DNA of 46,141 bases from Phycicoccus sp. (GTDB lineage: Bacteria > Actinomycetota > Actinomycetes > Actinomycetales > Dermatophilaceae): NCBI GenBank assembly GCA_017993715.1, contig JAGOME010000035.1:1-46141 (forward strand), in the 5' to 3' direction. Below, piece by piece: positions 27,884 through 36,338 of this stretch. The notes under the pieces were generated by a model that searched no databases, was not told the origin of the DNA, and worked only from the letters and a program-made list of their open reading frames with translations. How positions within the stretch are numbered: the first letter of the stretch is position 1; every line of letters begins with the position of its first letter. The translations under genes and the position numbers were made by a program.

Positions 27884-28951
27884 GTGACGAGCATGGCCCA
27901 CGAAGCGTCCCCGACCTCCCTGAACATCGCCGTCATCGGCGGCGACGGCATCGGCCCCGAGGTGGTGGCCGAGGGAATCAAGATCCTCCAGTCCGTCACC
28001 GGCGACATCACTGTCTCGACGACGGACTACGACCTCGGCGCCCGCCGCTGGCACGCCACGGGCGAGACCCTGCCCGACTCGGTCGTCGAGGAGCTCAAGG
28101 GCCACGACGCGATCCTGCTCGGCGCCATCGGCGACCCGAGCGTGCCCAGCGGTGTGCTGGAGCGCGGCGTGCTGCTTCCGCTGCGCTTCGCGCTCGATCA
28201 CTACGTCAACCTGCGTCCGGCACGTCTCTACCCGGGGGCCACCAGCCCCCTGGACGTCGCCCAGGTCGCCCCGGGCGGCATCGACTTCGTCGTCGTCCGC
28301 GAGGGCACCGAGGGTCCCTACGTCGGCAACGGCGGCGGTCTGCGCGTGGGCACGCCCCACGAGATCGCCACCGAGGTCAGCGTCAACACCCGCTTCGGCG
28401 TCGAGCGTGTCGTGCGGGACGCCTTCGCGCGTGCGCAGGCCCGCCCCCACAAGCATCTGACTTTGGTGCACAAGCACAACGTCCTCACCCACGCCGGCCA
28501 CCTGTGGCGGCGCACCGTCGAGGAGGTGGGCGCTGAGTTCCCCGACGTCGAGACCGCCTACCAGCATGTCGACGCGGCCACGATCTTCCTCACGACGGAC
28601 CCCGGTCGATTTGACGTCATCGTCACCGACAACCTGTTCGGCGACATCATCACCGACATCGCCGCCGCCATCGCCGGCGGGATCGGCCTGGCTGCCTCGG
28701 GCAACATCAACCCGACTCGTGAGAACCCGAGCATGTTCGAGCCCGTCCACGGCTCTGCGCCGGATATCGCCGGTCAGGGCAAGGCGGATCCGACCGCGAC
28801 AATCCTGTCGGTGAGCATGCTGCTGGCCCACCTCGGCCTAGGGGAGCAGTCAGTTCGCGTCGAGGCGGCGGTGGCTGCCGACCTCGCGGTGCGCGGGTCC
28901 GCGCCCCGGTCGACCTCCGCGGTCGGCGACGCCATCGCGGCCCGGCTCTGA
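27884..28951 (+). CDS. leuB: 3-isopropylmalate dehydrogenase
   Basis: The 355-residue protein oxidises 3-isopropylmalate with NAD+ in leucine synthesis. Seen: [42 protein letters not shown], the substrate arginines around LRPARLYPG and [15 protein letters not shown], the metal-binding aspartates in [20 protein letters not shown], and [14 protein letters not shown]. Start: GTG 27884 has GGAGAA eight bases upstream; ATG 27893 is the alternative (three residues shorter), and the frame is open to 27824. ilvE follows 91 bases downstream on the same strand. Confidence 0.95.
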   Translation: MTSMAHEASPTSLNIAVIGGDGIGPEVVAEGIKILQSVTGDITVSTTDYDLGARRWHATGETLPDSVVEELKGHDAILLGAIGDPSVPSGVLERGVLLPLRFALDHYVNLRPARLYPGATSPLDVAQVAPGGIDFVVVREGTEGPYVGNGGGLRVGTPHEIATEVSVNTRFGVERVVRDAFARAQARPHKHLTLVHKHNVLTHAGHLWRRTVEEVGAEFPDVETAYQHVDAATIFLTTDPGRFDVIVTDNLFGDIITDIAAAIAGGIGLAASGNINPTRENPSMFEPVHGSAPDIAGQGKADPTATILSVSMLLAHLGLGEQSVRVEAAVAADLAVRGSAPRSTSAVGDAIAARL

Positions 28952-29042
28952 CCCCGTCCCGAGGGCGGCGGCATTCAGGTCCAGCGGTAGCCTGAGGACA
29001 CCGCCCGGCACAACTTCTCGACGACGCGAAGGACCTTTCGTC

Positions 29043-30137
29043 ATGGCTCTGACCTTCACCACCACCCCCAACGCTCAGCCCGCGTCGGACGCGCGGCGGG
29101 CGGAGATCCTCGCCAACCCGGGGTTCGGCCAGAGCTTCACCGACCACATGCTCCAGGCGACCTGGACCCCCGAGCAGGGGTGGCACGACGGCCGGATCGA
29201 TGCCTACGGACCGATCACGTTGATGCCGAGTGCGGCCGTGCTGCACTACGCGCAAGAGGTCTTCGAGGGGCTCAAGGCCTATCGGCACGAGGACGGATCC
29301 GTGTGGGGCTTCCGGCCGGAGGCGAATGCCGCCCGCCTCCAGCGCTCCTGCCGCCGCCTCGCGCTGCCAGAGATGAGCGAAGAGGACTTCCTCGGCGCGC
29401 TCACCGCGCTGGTCGAGGTCGACCAGGCCTGGGTGCCGGTCGCTGACGGCACCGAGAAGAGCCTGTATCTGCGGCCGTTCATGTATGCCTCTGAGGCGTT
29501 CCTCGGCGTCCGCCCGGCGCGCACCGTGACGTTCAGCATCATCGCCTCACCCGCGGGCGCGTACTTCTCCGGCGGACTGAAGCCGGTGACCCTGTGGATC
29601 TCCGAGCACTACGCCAGGGCCGGTGTCGGTGGCACCGGGTCGGCCAAGTGCGGCGGCAACTACGCGTCGTCGCTGGCCGGCCAGCTCGAGGGCATCGAGC
29701 ACGGCTGCGACCAGGCCGTCTTCCTGGACTCCGCGACCCAGACCTTCATCGAGGAACTGGGCGGCATGAACCTCTTCTTCGTGACCTCCGACGACCGCCT
29801 CGTGACCCCCGAGCTCACCGGCACCATTCTCGAAGGAGTGACCCGCAGCAGCATCCTGGACCTGGCCAAGGAGTTGGGACTGGACCCGCAAGAGAAGCGG
29901 ATCGAGATCGCGGAGTGGAAGCAGGGCGTGGCTTCCGGCGAGATCCGGGAGATCTTCGCCTGCGGCACCGCCGCCGTCGTCACCCCGGTGGGGGAGTTGC
30001 GCTGGGAGGGCGGCTCGGCCGCGTCGACCGCGGGGGAGAGCGGTGGTCCCGTCACCAACGCCATCCGCACCCGGTTGCTGGATATTCAGTACGGCCGCGC
30101 GCAGGACACTCACGGCTGGATGCGCCGCCTGGCCTGA
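29043..30137 (+). CDS. ilvE: branched-chain amino acid aminotransferase
   Basis: The 364-residue fold-type IV PLP transaminase does the last step of valine, leucine and isoleucine synthesis and the first step of their breakdown. Seen: LHYAQEVFEGLKAYR, YLRPFMYASEAFLGV, the PLP lysine K202 in GSAKCGGNYASSL, EELGGMNLFFV and the cofactor phosphate site CGTAAVVTPVG. In many relatives the lysine segment reads GDAKTSGNYA; here SAKCGGNYA is a common actinobacterial variant. AAGGA precedes the ATG. A 61-base tandem repeat follows the stop. Confidence 0.95.
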   Translation: MALTFTTTPNAQPASDARRAEILANPGFGQSFTDHMLQATWTPEQGWHDGRIDAYGPITLMPSAAVLHYAQEVFEGLKAYRHEDGSVWGFRPEANAARLQRSCRRLALPEMSEEDFLGALTALVEVDQAWVPVADGTEKSLYLRPFMYASEAFLGVRPARTVTFSIIASPAGAYFSGGLKPVTLWISEHYARAGVGGTGSAKCGGNYASSLAGQLEGIEHGCDQAVFLDSATQTFIEELGGMNLFFVTSDDRLVTPELTGTILEGVTRSSILDLAKELGLDPQEKRIEIAEWKQGVASGEIREIFACGTAAVVTPVGELRWEGGSAASTAGESGGPVTNAIRTRLLDIQYGRAQDTHGWMRRLA

Positions 30138-30141
30138 CATT

Positions 30142-30290
30142 GGCGCGTGAGTGAAGTTCCCGCGGGGGGCGTGGGTTGTTCACGTGCGCGGGTGTTATTG
30201 CCGGCGCGGGAGTGAAGTTCCCGCGGGGCGCGCGGGTTGTTCACGTGCGCGCGTGTTATAGCCGGCGCGGGAGTGAAGTTTCCGCGCTCC
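30142..30290. repeat. 61-base tandem repeat, about 2.4 units
   Basis: Units start at 30142, 30203 and 30264, exactly 61 bases apart, each opening with GGCGCG(T/G)GAGTGAAGTT. Inside a unit, GTGAAGTTCCCGCG faces CGCGGGTTGTTCAC as an imperfect inverted repeat. The array lies directly after the ilvE stop and ends 35 bases before the promoter-like TTGACA at 30325. Function unknown. Confidence 0.85.
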
Positions 30291-30324
30291 TGTGGCTCGT
30301 CCAAAAAGGTTCACGTCAGAACCA

Positions 30325-30354
30325 TTGACAGGCCATTGCCCGTGGGTGGATGGT
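30325..30354 (+). promoter_or_regulatory. candidate promoter of the amine-use operon
   Basis: A consensus TTGACA at 30325-30330, an 18-base spacer and GATGGT at 30349-30354 form a good SigA-type promoter 62 bases before the permease start. Its -10 region is overlapped by a perfect palindrome. Confidence 0.6.
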
Positions 30355-30366
30355 GTGCGCACACCA
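30351..30366. promoter_or_regulatory. perfect 16-base palindrome over the operon promoter
   Basis: TGGTGTGCGCACACCA is fully self-complementary and covers the -10 region and expected start site of the permease promoter. The TGGT...ACCA form resembles operators of GntR/FCD regulators, but the protein that binds is not known. Confidence 0.6.
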
Positions 30367-30381
30367 GCGTCTCGGACACCG

Positions 30382-30403
30382 TGGTCCGGGAGCGGACCTT
30401 TGC
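30382..30403. promoter_or_regulatory. putative operator for the FadR-type regulator, copy 1
   Basis: On the minus strand this reads GCAAAGGTCC, GCTC, CCGGACCA, with a GGTCC-6-GGACC dyad. The same 18 fixed bases occur at 35497-35518 before the regulator gene. It lies between the promoter and the start codon of the permease gene. Confidence 0.75.
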
Positions 30404-30415
30404 GAGAGGTGTTGG

Positions 30416-32059
30416 ATGAGCGCGCAGGACGCCAAACACGACGATGAGGCCCTCCTGGCCGAACTCGGGTACAAGCAGGAGCTCAACCGTTCCTGGTCGG
30501 GCTTTAGCAATTTCGCCATCTCGTTCTCGATCATCTCGATCCTCGCGGGCTGCTTCACGACCTTCGGGCAGGCCTGGAACAACGGCGGTCCGGTCGCCAT
30601 CTCGTGGGGATGGCCGATCATCTCGGCCTTCATCCTCGTCATCGGACTGTGCATGTCCGAGCTCGTCTCGGCGTACCCGACGTCGGGCGGCATCTACTGG
30701 TGGGCCAGTAAGCTCGGCGGCGCCAAGGCCGGCTACTACACCGGCTGGCTCAACCTCATCGGTCTGCTGGCGGTGGACGCCTCGGTCGCCTACGGCTGCG
30801 CGACCTTCTTCGACCTGACCTTCAGCACCTTCAGCGAGAGCTGGGCCGCGAGCTACAGTCTGGCGCGGGTCTTCTGGATGTTCCTCGTCATCCTCGTGCT
30901 GACCGCCGCGGTCAACATCTGGGGCGGGCACCTGATGTCCACGATGAACAACGTCTCGGTCTGGTGGCACGTCGCCGGGGCCGCCGCCGTCATCCTCATT
31001 CTGATCTTCCTGCCCAAGACGCACATGAGCGTGGGCGAGGTCTTCTCCATGCGGGTCAACAATTCCGGTGGCCTGGCCGGCGGCGAGACCAGTGGGTTCG
31101 GTTACTGGTTCTACGTTCTCCCGCTTGGGTTCCTCCTCACGCAGTACACGATCACCGGGTATGACGCCTCGGCGCACCTCGCGGAGGAGACTCAGGGCGC
31201 CGCAGATGGCGCAGCCAAGGGCATCTGGCAGTCGATCTTCTACTCCGCCATCGGTGGCTGGATCCTCCTGCTCGCGTTCCTCTTTGCCGTCCAGGACCCC
31301 GATGGCGTCACGGCCGGAGGCGGCGGTGTGGCCGTCATCTTCAACCAGGCGCTCTCCAGCGGATGGGCCGGGACGGTGCTGCTCATTGCGAGCATTGGCC
31401 AGTTCTTCTGCACGAGCGCGTGCATGACCTCAACCTCGCGCATGCTCTTCGCTTTCTCTCGCGACGGTGCGGTCCCGGGCGCCTCGCTGTGGGCGCGCCT
31501 GGATGCCAACAAGATCCCGCGGTACGCGGTCATGGTCTCCACGGTCATCGCGGCGATCATCACGATCCCCGCGCTCGTCGAGGTCAACATCGGCAGCGAA
31601 GAGGCCCCGATCATCGTCCCGACCGCGTTCTACGCCGTCGTCTCCGTCGCCGTGATCGGCCTCTACCTGGCCTTCGCGATCCCGATCTTCCTGCGGTGGC
31701 GCGCCGGCGACTCCTTCAAGCAGGGCCGGTGGAACCTGGGCAACAAGTGGCGCTGGATGGCCCCGCTCGCGGTCGCTGAGATCGCCATCGTCAGCGTGTA
31801 CTTCGTCCTGCCGTTCACTCCGGCGGGCACACCGGGCAATGCCGACTTCGCGTGGCGGTTCGTCAACTATGCGCCGATCCTGACCGGTGGCACGTTGATC
31901 CTGCTGTGGATCGGGTGGCACCTGTCGGCTAAGAAGTGGTTCACCGGGCCCAAGACGACCATCGACCTGCCGGCGGGAGTGTCCTCGGCGGACGAGATCG
32001 CCATGGAGCACGAGGGCAAGAGCGCTCACGGCGGCTCCGTCCACGACGTCGACCGCTGA
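30416..32059 (+). CDS. APC-superfamily amino acid/amine permease (ACT, GABA/choline-permease type)
   Basis: The 547-residue protein has about twelve membrane helices, starting after a hydrophilic 25-residue N-terminus. Seen: NRSWSGFSNFAISFSIISILAGCFTTF and YPTSGGIYWWASKLGG, typical of the amino acid/choline transporter branch, then GYDASAHLAEET, another branch hallmark. It probably imports the compound used by the rest of the operon (GABA-, choline- or amine-like). ATG 30416 has GAGAGGTG upstream; the frame is open from 30350. It is the first gene of the run to 40663 and carries two operator-like dyads in its leader. Confidence 0.85.
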   Translation: MSAQDAKHDDEALLAELGYKQELNRSWSGFSNFAISFSIISILAGCFTTFGQAWNNGGPVAISWGWPIISAFILVIGLCMSELVSAYPTSGGIYWWASKLGGAKAGYYTGWLNLIGLLAVDASVAYGCATFFDLTFSTFSESWAASYSLARVFWMFLVILVLTAAVNIWGGHLMSTMNNVSVWWHVAGAAAVILILIFLPKTHMSVGEVFSMRVNNSGGLAGGETSGFGYWFYVLPLGFLLTQYTITGYDASAHLAEETQGAADGAAKGIWQSIFYSAIGGWILLLAFLFAVQDPDGVTAGGGGVAVIFNQALSSGWAGTVLLIASIGQFFCTSACMTSTSRMLFAFSRDGAVPGASLWARLDANKIPRYAVMVSTVIAAIITIPALVEVNIGSEEAPIIVPTAFYAVVSVAVIGLYLAFAIPIFLRWRAGDSFKQGRWNLGNKWRWMAPLAVAEIAIVSVYFVLPFTPAGTPGNADFAWRFVNYAPILTGGTLILLWIGWHLSAKKWFTGPKTTIDLPAGVSSADEIAMEHEGKSAHGGSVHDVDR

Positions 32060-32090
32060 CCTGCCACACGTTGCCTCCGACGTCTCCGTC

Positions 32091-33020
32091 ATGAGGGAAA
32101 CCGGTGCGGGCGAGGAGATCCCTTGGGATCTGCTCGCCCGCATCCCTTCGGTGCGCGACACGGCATTCGAGGTCGTCGCATTGCCTGGTGGCCTGACGAA
32201 CCGCAACTATCGACTGACCGGGTCAACCCTCGATGTTGTGGTGCGCGTGTCCGATCCGACGACCAGCCTGCTCGCGGTGGACCGACAGGCCGAATACGAC
32301 AACTCCGTGATCGCCGCGGCGGTCGGTGTCGGTGCACCGGTGGTGGACTACCTCCCGGGCGCCGGGGTGCTCGTCGTCGGGTACGTGCCGTCGCGCACCT
32401 ACACCGAGGCAGACGTCGCAGCTCATCTCCCCGAGGTCGCGCGGGCGGTCCGCCGCCTGCACGCGGCGACGCCGTTCACCAACCGTTTCGACTTCTTCGC
32501 ATTGCACGAGCACTACCTGAGGATCATGGAGGAGCACGAGTTCGCCATGCCTCCGGGCTACCTGGCCCTGGAGCCGAATGCGGTGCGCATGCGGGCGGCA
32601 TTCGGGGCATCCCCGCAGCCCCTCGTCTCCTGCCATAACGATCTCCTGGCGGCGAACTTCCTCGACGACGGTCAGCGCGTCCGGATCATCGACTACGAAT
32701 ACTCCGGTCGTAACGAGGCGTGCTTCGAGCTCGGCAACATCGCCCAGGAATCGCATCTGGGCCCGGACGCCTTGAGCGAGTTGGTCTTTGCCTATCTCGA
32801 GCGGGACGATGCCGAGACCCAGGCTTGGATCGCCCGCGCGCAGTTGTGGTCGATCATGACGGCCTTCGGCTGGACCCTGTGGGGCACAATCCAGCACGGC
32901 GCCTCGGACCTGGATGAGGACTTCTGGGGGTGGGCGATGGAGAAGTACGACCGAGCCCGGGAAGCCCTGGCCCGGCCGGAGTTCGACAGGCTGCTCGACC
33001 AGGTCGGCGGCACGCCGTGA
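32091..33020 (+). CDS. choline/ethanolamine kinase-fold phosphotransferase
   Basis: The 309-residue protein kinase-like fold is of the choline/ethanolamine/thiamine kinase branch. Seen: LPGGLTNRNYRL (nucleotide loop), VVRVSDPT and RQAEYDNSVIAA, the Brenner motif CHNDLLAANFL with catalytic Asp, and the second motif IIDYEYSGRNEACFELGN with the metal-binding Asp. It would phosphorylate an alcohol group, such as that of choline or ethanolamine. The ATG at 32091 follows the permease by 31 bases without an obvious Shine-Dalgarno sequence. The TGA overlaps the next GTG (GTGA), so it is coupled to the flavoprotein. Whether it is catabolic or diverts the amine to another use is unknown. Confidence 0.85.
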   Translation: MRETGAGEEIPWDLLARIPSVRDTAFEVVALPGGLTNRNYRLTGSTLDVVVRVSDPTTSLLAVDRQAEYDNSVIAAAVGVGAPVVDYLPGAGVLVVGYVPSRTYTEADVAAHLPEVARAVRRLHAATPFTNRFDFFALHEHYLRIMEEHEFAMPPGYLALEPNAVRMRAAFGASPQPLVSCHNDLLAANFLDDGQRVRIIDYEYSGRNEACFELGNIAQESHLGPDALSELVFAYLERDDAETQAWIARAQLWSIMTAFGWTLWGTIQHGASDLDEDFWGWAMEKYDRAREALARPEFDRLLDQVGGTP

Positions 33021-35485
33021 GCGGGCTGCCGCAGCGGGCCCGCGTCGTCGTTGTCGGGGGTGGCGTCATCGGGTGCAGCGTGGCCTATCACTTGGCACAC
33101 CTGGGCTGGACCGACGTGGTCGTCGTCGAGCAGGGTGCGCTCTCGTGCGGGACGACCTGGCATGCCGCCGGGCTCGTGGGACAGTTGCGGGCCACCGAGG
33201 CGAGCACGCGCCTCGTGCAGTACTCCACCCAGCTCTATGCCCGCCTCGAGGCCGAGACCGGGCTGGACACCGGGTATCGCGTCTGTGGTGGCCTCACCGT
33301 GGCACGCACCCCCGAGCGGATGGTCCAGTTGCGCCGGACGATCGCGAATGCCGCCGCCTACGACCTGGAGTGCGAACTCCTCACGCCGGAGGGGGCCAAG
33401 GAGCGGTATCCGTTGCTGCACACCGACGATCTGCTCGGGGCAATCTGGCTGCCCGGCGATGGACGGGCCAACCCCACCGACCTCACACAGTCGCTGGCCA
33501 AGGGGGCGCGTCAGCTCGGAGTGCGGATCCTGGAGCGAGTGCGCGTCACTGATGTGACGATCGCTCCCGGGCCGGGGCGTCCGCGGGCGACCGGGGTCCA
33601 CACCGACCAGGGCGACATCGAGTGTGAGGTGGTCGTCAACTGCGCAGGTCAATGGGCCCCACTCATCGGTGCCATGGCAGGTGTGCGCGTGCCGCTGCAT
33701 TCGGCCGAGCACTTCTACGTGGTCACGGACCAGATCCCCGGCGTCCACCGCGACCTGCCGGTGCTGCGCGATCCCGACGGCTACACCTACGTCAAGGAAG
33801 AGGTCGGCGGTCTGCTCGTCGGGGGGTTTGAGCCCGAAGCCAAGCCGTGGGTGCGCCCTGAGCAGATCCCCTACCCGTTTGAGTTCCAGCTCCTTCCGGA
33901 GGACTGGCCGCACTTCGAGATCCTCATGGAGAGCGCGATCCACCGGCTCCCGGCGCTGGGGGAGACGGGGATCCGCAAGTTCTACAACGGCCCTGAGAGT
34001 TTCACGCCGGACAACCAGTTCCTCATCGGTGAGGCTCCCGAGTGCGCCGGCTTCTATGTCGGGGCTGGCTTCAACTCGGTCGGCATCGCCTCGGCAGGGG
34101 GCGCTGGGCGTGCCCTCGCGGAATGGATCGTCGAGGGCGAGCCGACGATGGATCTCGTCTCGGCCGACCTGCGCCGATTCGGCCCCGCTCAGGCCGACCC
34201 GGCGTGGCTGCGCTCCCGCGTCCGGGAGGTCCTCGGTCTGCACTACGCGGTGCCGTGGCCCAACCGCGAGCTCGTGTCGGGTCGGCCCCAGCTCGTCTCG
34301 CCCGTGCACGAGCGCGTGGTTGCCGCCGGCGCCGTGCTCGGCAGCCGCAACGGCTGGGAGCGTCCCAACGTCTTTGCCCCTGCAGGAGTGGAACCGCGAC
34401 TGGACTACACGTGGGATCGCCCCTCCTGGGTGGATTGGTGCGTGGCCGAACAGCTGGCCTGCCGGTCCTCGGTCGCGCTGTTCGACCAGACCTCGTTCAG
34501 CAAGTACGTCGTCTCCGGGCCTAGCGCCCTGGTCGGGCTTCAACGGATCTGCAGCGCTGACGTCGATGTCCGACCCGGCACCAGCGTCTACACCGGATGG
34601 CTCAATGAACGAGGTGGCTACGAGGCCGATGTGACCGTGACCCGCCGCGCGGACGACGACTTCCTTGTCCTCAGCAGTGCCGCCACCAGGGAGCGGGATC
34701 TGGACTGGCTGGGGCGACATCTCCCAGCCGATGGAGACGCTCACGTTGAGGACGTCACCGAGGGGTATGCCGTGTTCGGTGTCATGGGTCCGCGCTCCCG
34801 CGAACTTTTGGCGCGGGTCACGGGGGAGGACTTTGGCAACGCTGCCCATCCGTTCGCGGCAAGCCGGACGGTGACGATCGGCGGCTGGCCGGTGCGTGCC
34901 ACCCGGATCACGTACGTCGGCGAACTGGGCTGGGAGCTCATGGTGGACGTCGCCGATGCCGGTGCCGTTTGGGACCGGCTCGTTTCCGACGGTGCCGAGG
35001 TCGGCTTGGCGCTGGCAGGGTACTACGCCATCGAGGCAATGCGCCTGGAGAAGGGCTACCGGGCCTTCGGGCGGGAGCTGACGCCGGACCTCACGCCGGT
35101 CGAGGCCGGACTGCTGTTCGCCTGCAAGACCTCGACGCCGGTGGACTTCATCGGTCGAGACGCCGTGCAGGAGCGACGTGGGCAAGACCCGGTCCGCCGC
35201 ATCGTGTCCTTCATGGTCCTGGACCCGGACGTGTATCTCTGGGGTGGCGAGCTGCTCCTGCGCGACGGCATTCCGGCCGGCCAGGTCACGAGCGCTGCCT
35301 GGGGTGCCACCGCCGGATGTGCCGTCGGACTGGCCCTCGTCGCCGACAGAGAGACGGGTGCCGCACCCTCGGGGTGGGTGGCCACAGGTGACTGGACCGT
35401 GGACGTCGCGGGCCAGCGATCCGGCATCGCTGTCCAGGGTCGTCCACCCATCGATCCGCTGGGTGCGCGGCTGGATCGGACATGA
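33017..35485 (+). CDS. FAD-dependent oxidoreductase with GcvT domain (dimethylglycine/sarcosine dehydrogenase-like)
   Basis: The 822-residue protein has an N-terminal DAO-type FAD domain (VVVVGGGVIGCSVAYHL, residues about 8-24), the motif CGTTWHAAGLVGQLR in which the histidine carries covalent FAD in dimethylglycine dehydrogenase, then FAO_M, GcvT (about 430-700) and GcvT C-terminal domains. The family demethylates N-methylglycines and passes the one-carbon unit to tetrahydrofolate. The GTG start overlaps the kinase stop, and the stop overlaps an in-frame ATG of the regulator frame. The real substrate is not proven; an N-methylated amine or amino acid fits. Confidence 0.88.
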   Translation: MSGLPQRARVVVVGGGVIGCSVAYHLAHLGWTDVVVVEQGALSCGTTWHAAGLVGQLRATEASTRLVQYSTQLYARLEAETGLDTGYRVCGGLTVARTPERMVQLRRTIANAAAYDLECELLTPEGAKERYPLLHTDDLLGAIWLPGDGRANPTDLTQSLAKGARQLGVRILERVRVTDVTIAPGPGRPRATGVHTDQGDIECEVVVNCAGQWAPLIGAMAGVRVPLHSAEHFYVVTDQIPGVHRDLPVLRDPDGYTYVKEEVGGLLVGGFEPEAKPWVRPEQIPYPFEFQLLPEDWPHFEILMESAIHRLPALGETGIRKFYNGPESFTPDNQFLIGEAPECAGFYVGAGFNSVGIASAGGAGRALAEWIVEGEPTMDLVSADLRRFGPAQADPAWLRSRVREVLGLHYAVPWPNRELVSGRPQLVSPVHERVVAAGAVLGSRNGWERPNVFAPAGVEPRLDYTWDRPSWVDWCVAEQLACRSSVALFDQTSFSKYVVSGPSALVGLQRICSADVDVRPGTSVYTGWLNERGGYEADVTVTRRADDDFLVLSSAATRERDLDWLGRHLPADGDAHVEDVTEGYAVFGVMGPRSRELLARVTGEDFGNAAHPFAASRTVTIGGWPVRATRITYVGELGWELMVDVADAGAVWDRLVSDGAEVGLALAGYYAIEAMRLEKGYRAFGRELTPDLTPVEAGLLFACKTSTPVDFIGRDAVQERRGQDPVRRIVSFMVLDPDVYLWGGELLLRDGIPAGQVTSAAWGATAGCAVGLALVADRETGAAPSGWVATGDWTVDVAGQRSGIAVQGRPPIDPLGARLDRT

Positions 35486-35496
35486 CACACTCTCGG

Positions 35497-35518
35497 GCAA
35501 AGGTCCACATCCGGACCA
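35497..35518. promoter_or_regulatory. putative operator for the FadR-type regulator, copy 2
   Basis: GCAAAGGTCC, ACAT, CCGGACCA: the same motif as at 30382-30403 in the other orientation. It lies just before the ribosome binding site of the regulator gene, consistent with autoregulation and an internal promoter. Confidence 0.75.
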
Positions 35519-35535
35519 ATAGGAAGGCGGGTGCT

Positions 35536-36288
35536 ATGGCGACCACCGCGACCTCAGCCTCCTCCGAGCGGCTCTCGGACTCGGTCCTGCGGCCCACTCT
35601 CGGCAATGCCTTCGAGGCCACCGTGGAGCAGCTGGCCACGGCCATCCGGCTCGGGGTCTTCGTGCAGGGCCAGCAACTCCCGGCCGAGCGTGAGCTGGCC
35701 GAGCGACTCGGGGTGTCCCGCAACACCCTGCGTGAGGCGATCGCGGCCCTGCGCGAGAGCGGCTTCGTCGAGACGACGCGAGGGCGCGGCGGTGGCACCG
35801 TCGTGACGTATGCCGCGCCGGAGCCGGGCGCGGGATCCCCGTCGGGAGCAGGCCAGCGCCCCTTCCGGGCCGGCCATGCCCTGCTCGATGCCTTGGACTT
35901 CCGCCGCGTCGTCGAACCCGGCGCCGCGGCCCTCGCTGCGGGTCGCCCGCTGGCCAGCGACCAGCGGGCCTGGCTGCAGAGCGCGCTGCGGGAGGTGGAT
36001 CTCGCGCCGGACAACGCTGCTCACCGGCTGGCCGACTCCCGACTCCATCTGGCCGTCGCCACGCTGTCCGGCTCACCCATGCTCATCGAGGCCGTCACCC
36101 GCGCCCAGGCCGCGCTGCACGAGATGCTCAGCCAGATCCCCGTCCTGCGCCCCAACATCGCGCACTCCTCGGCCCAACACCACGAGATCGTGGACGCCAT
36201 CCTCGGCGGTGACCGCCCCCGAGCCCGCGACGCGATGGAGGAGCACTGTGACGCTACGGCAGCACTGCTGCGGGGACTGATCGGCTAA
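35536..36288 (+). CDS. GntR-family regulator, FadR/FCD subfamily
   Basis: In this 250-residue protein the winged helix is at about residues 12-80 (FEATVEQLATAIRLGVFVQGQQLPAERELAERLGVSRNTLREAIAALRESGFVETTRGRGGGTVV), followed by an all-helical FCD domain whose conserved Asp and His residues (DSRLHLAVA, QHHEIVDAI, MEEHCDA) usually bind a metal and effector. The frame starts at 35482 (ATGA overlap), but ATG 35536 with AGGAAGG eight bases upstream is preferred because an operator-like dyad lies between. It probably represses both the permease promoter and its own. Confidence 0.9.
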   Translation: MATTATSASSERLSDSVLRPTLGNAFEATVEQLATAIRLGVFVQGQQLPAERELAERLGVSRNTLREAIAALRESGFVETTRGRGGGTVVTYAAPEPGAGSPSGAGQRPFRAGHALLDALDFRRVVEPGAAALAAGRPLASDQRAWLQSALREVDLAPDNAAHRLADSRLHLAVATLSGSPMLIEAVTRAQAALHEMLSQIPVLRPNIAHSSAQHHEIVDAILGGDRPRARDAMEEHCDATAALLRGLIG

Positions 36289-36338
36289 CCAGTGGACACA
36301 GCAACACCGTTGGTGGACAACGACGTCAGGAGAGACAC

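Noticed and set aside
27281-28831. Minus-strand frames across the 18-base repeat reading as GPKG or GSPWAE-like repeats (collagen-like look)
   Set aside because: The repeat is intergenic, the frame continues antisense to leuB and lacks start signals; the protein-like pattern follows from an 18-base period.
30142-30290. CRISPR array
   Set aside because: Units are contiguous 61-base tandem copies without unique spacers, and no cas gene is present; the other arrays are likewise spacerless.
32792-35500. 902-codon minus-strand frame opposite the FAD/GcvT gene
   Set aside because: Antisense shadow without domain signals; the plus-strand flavoprotein has a full motif set.
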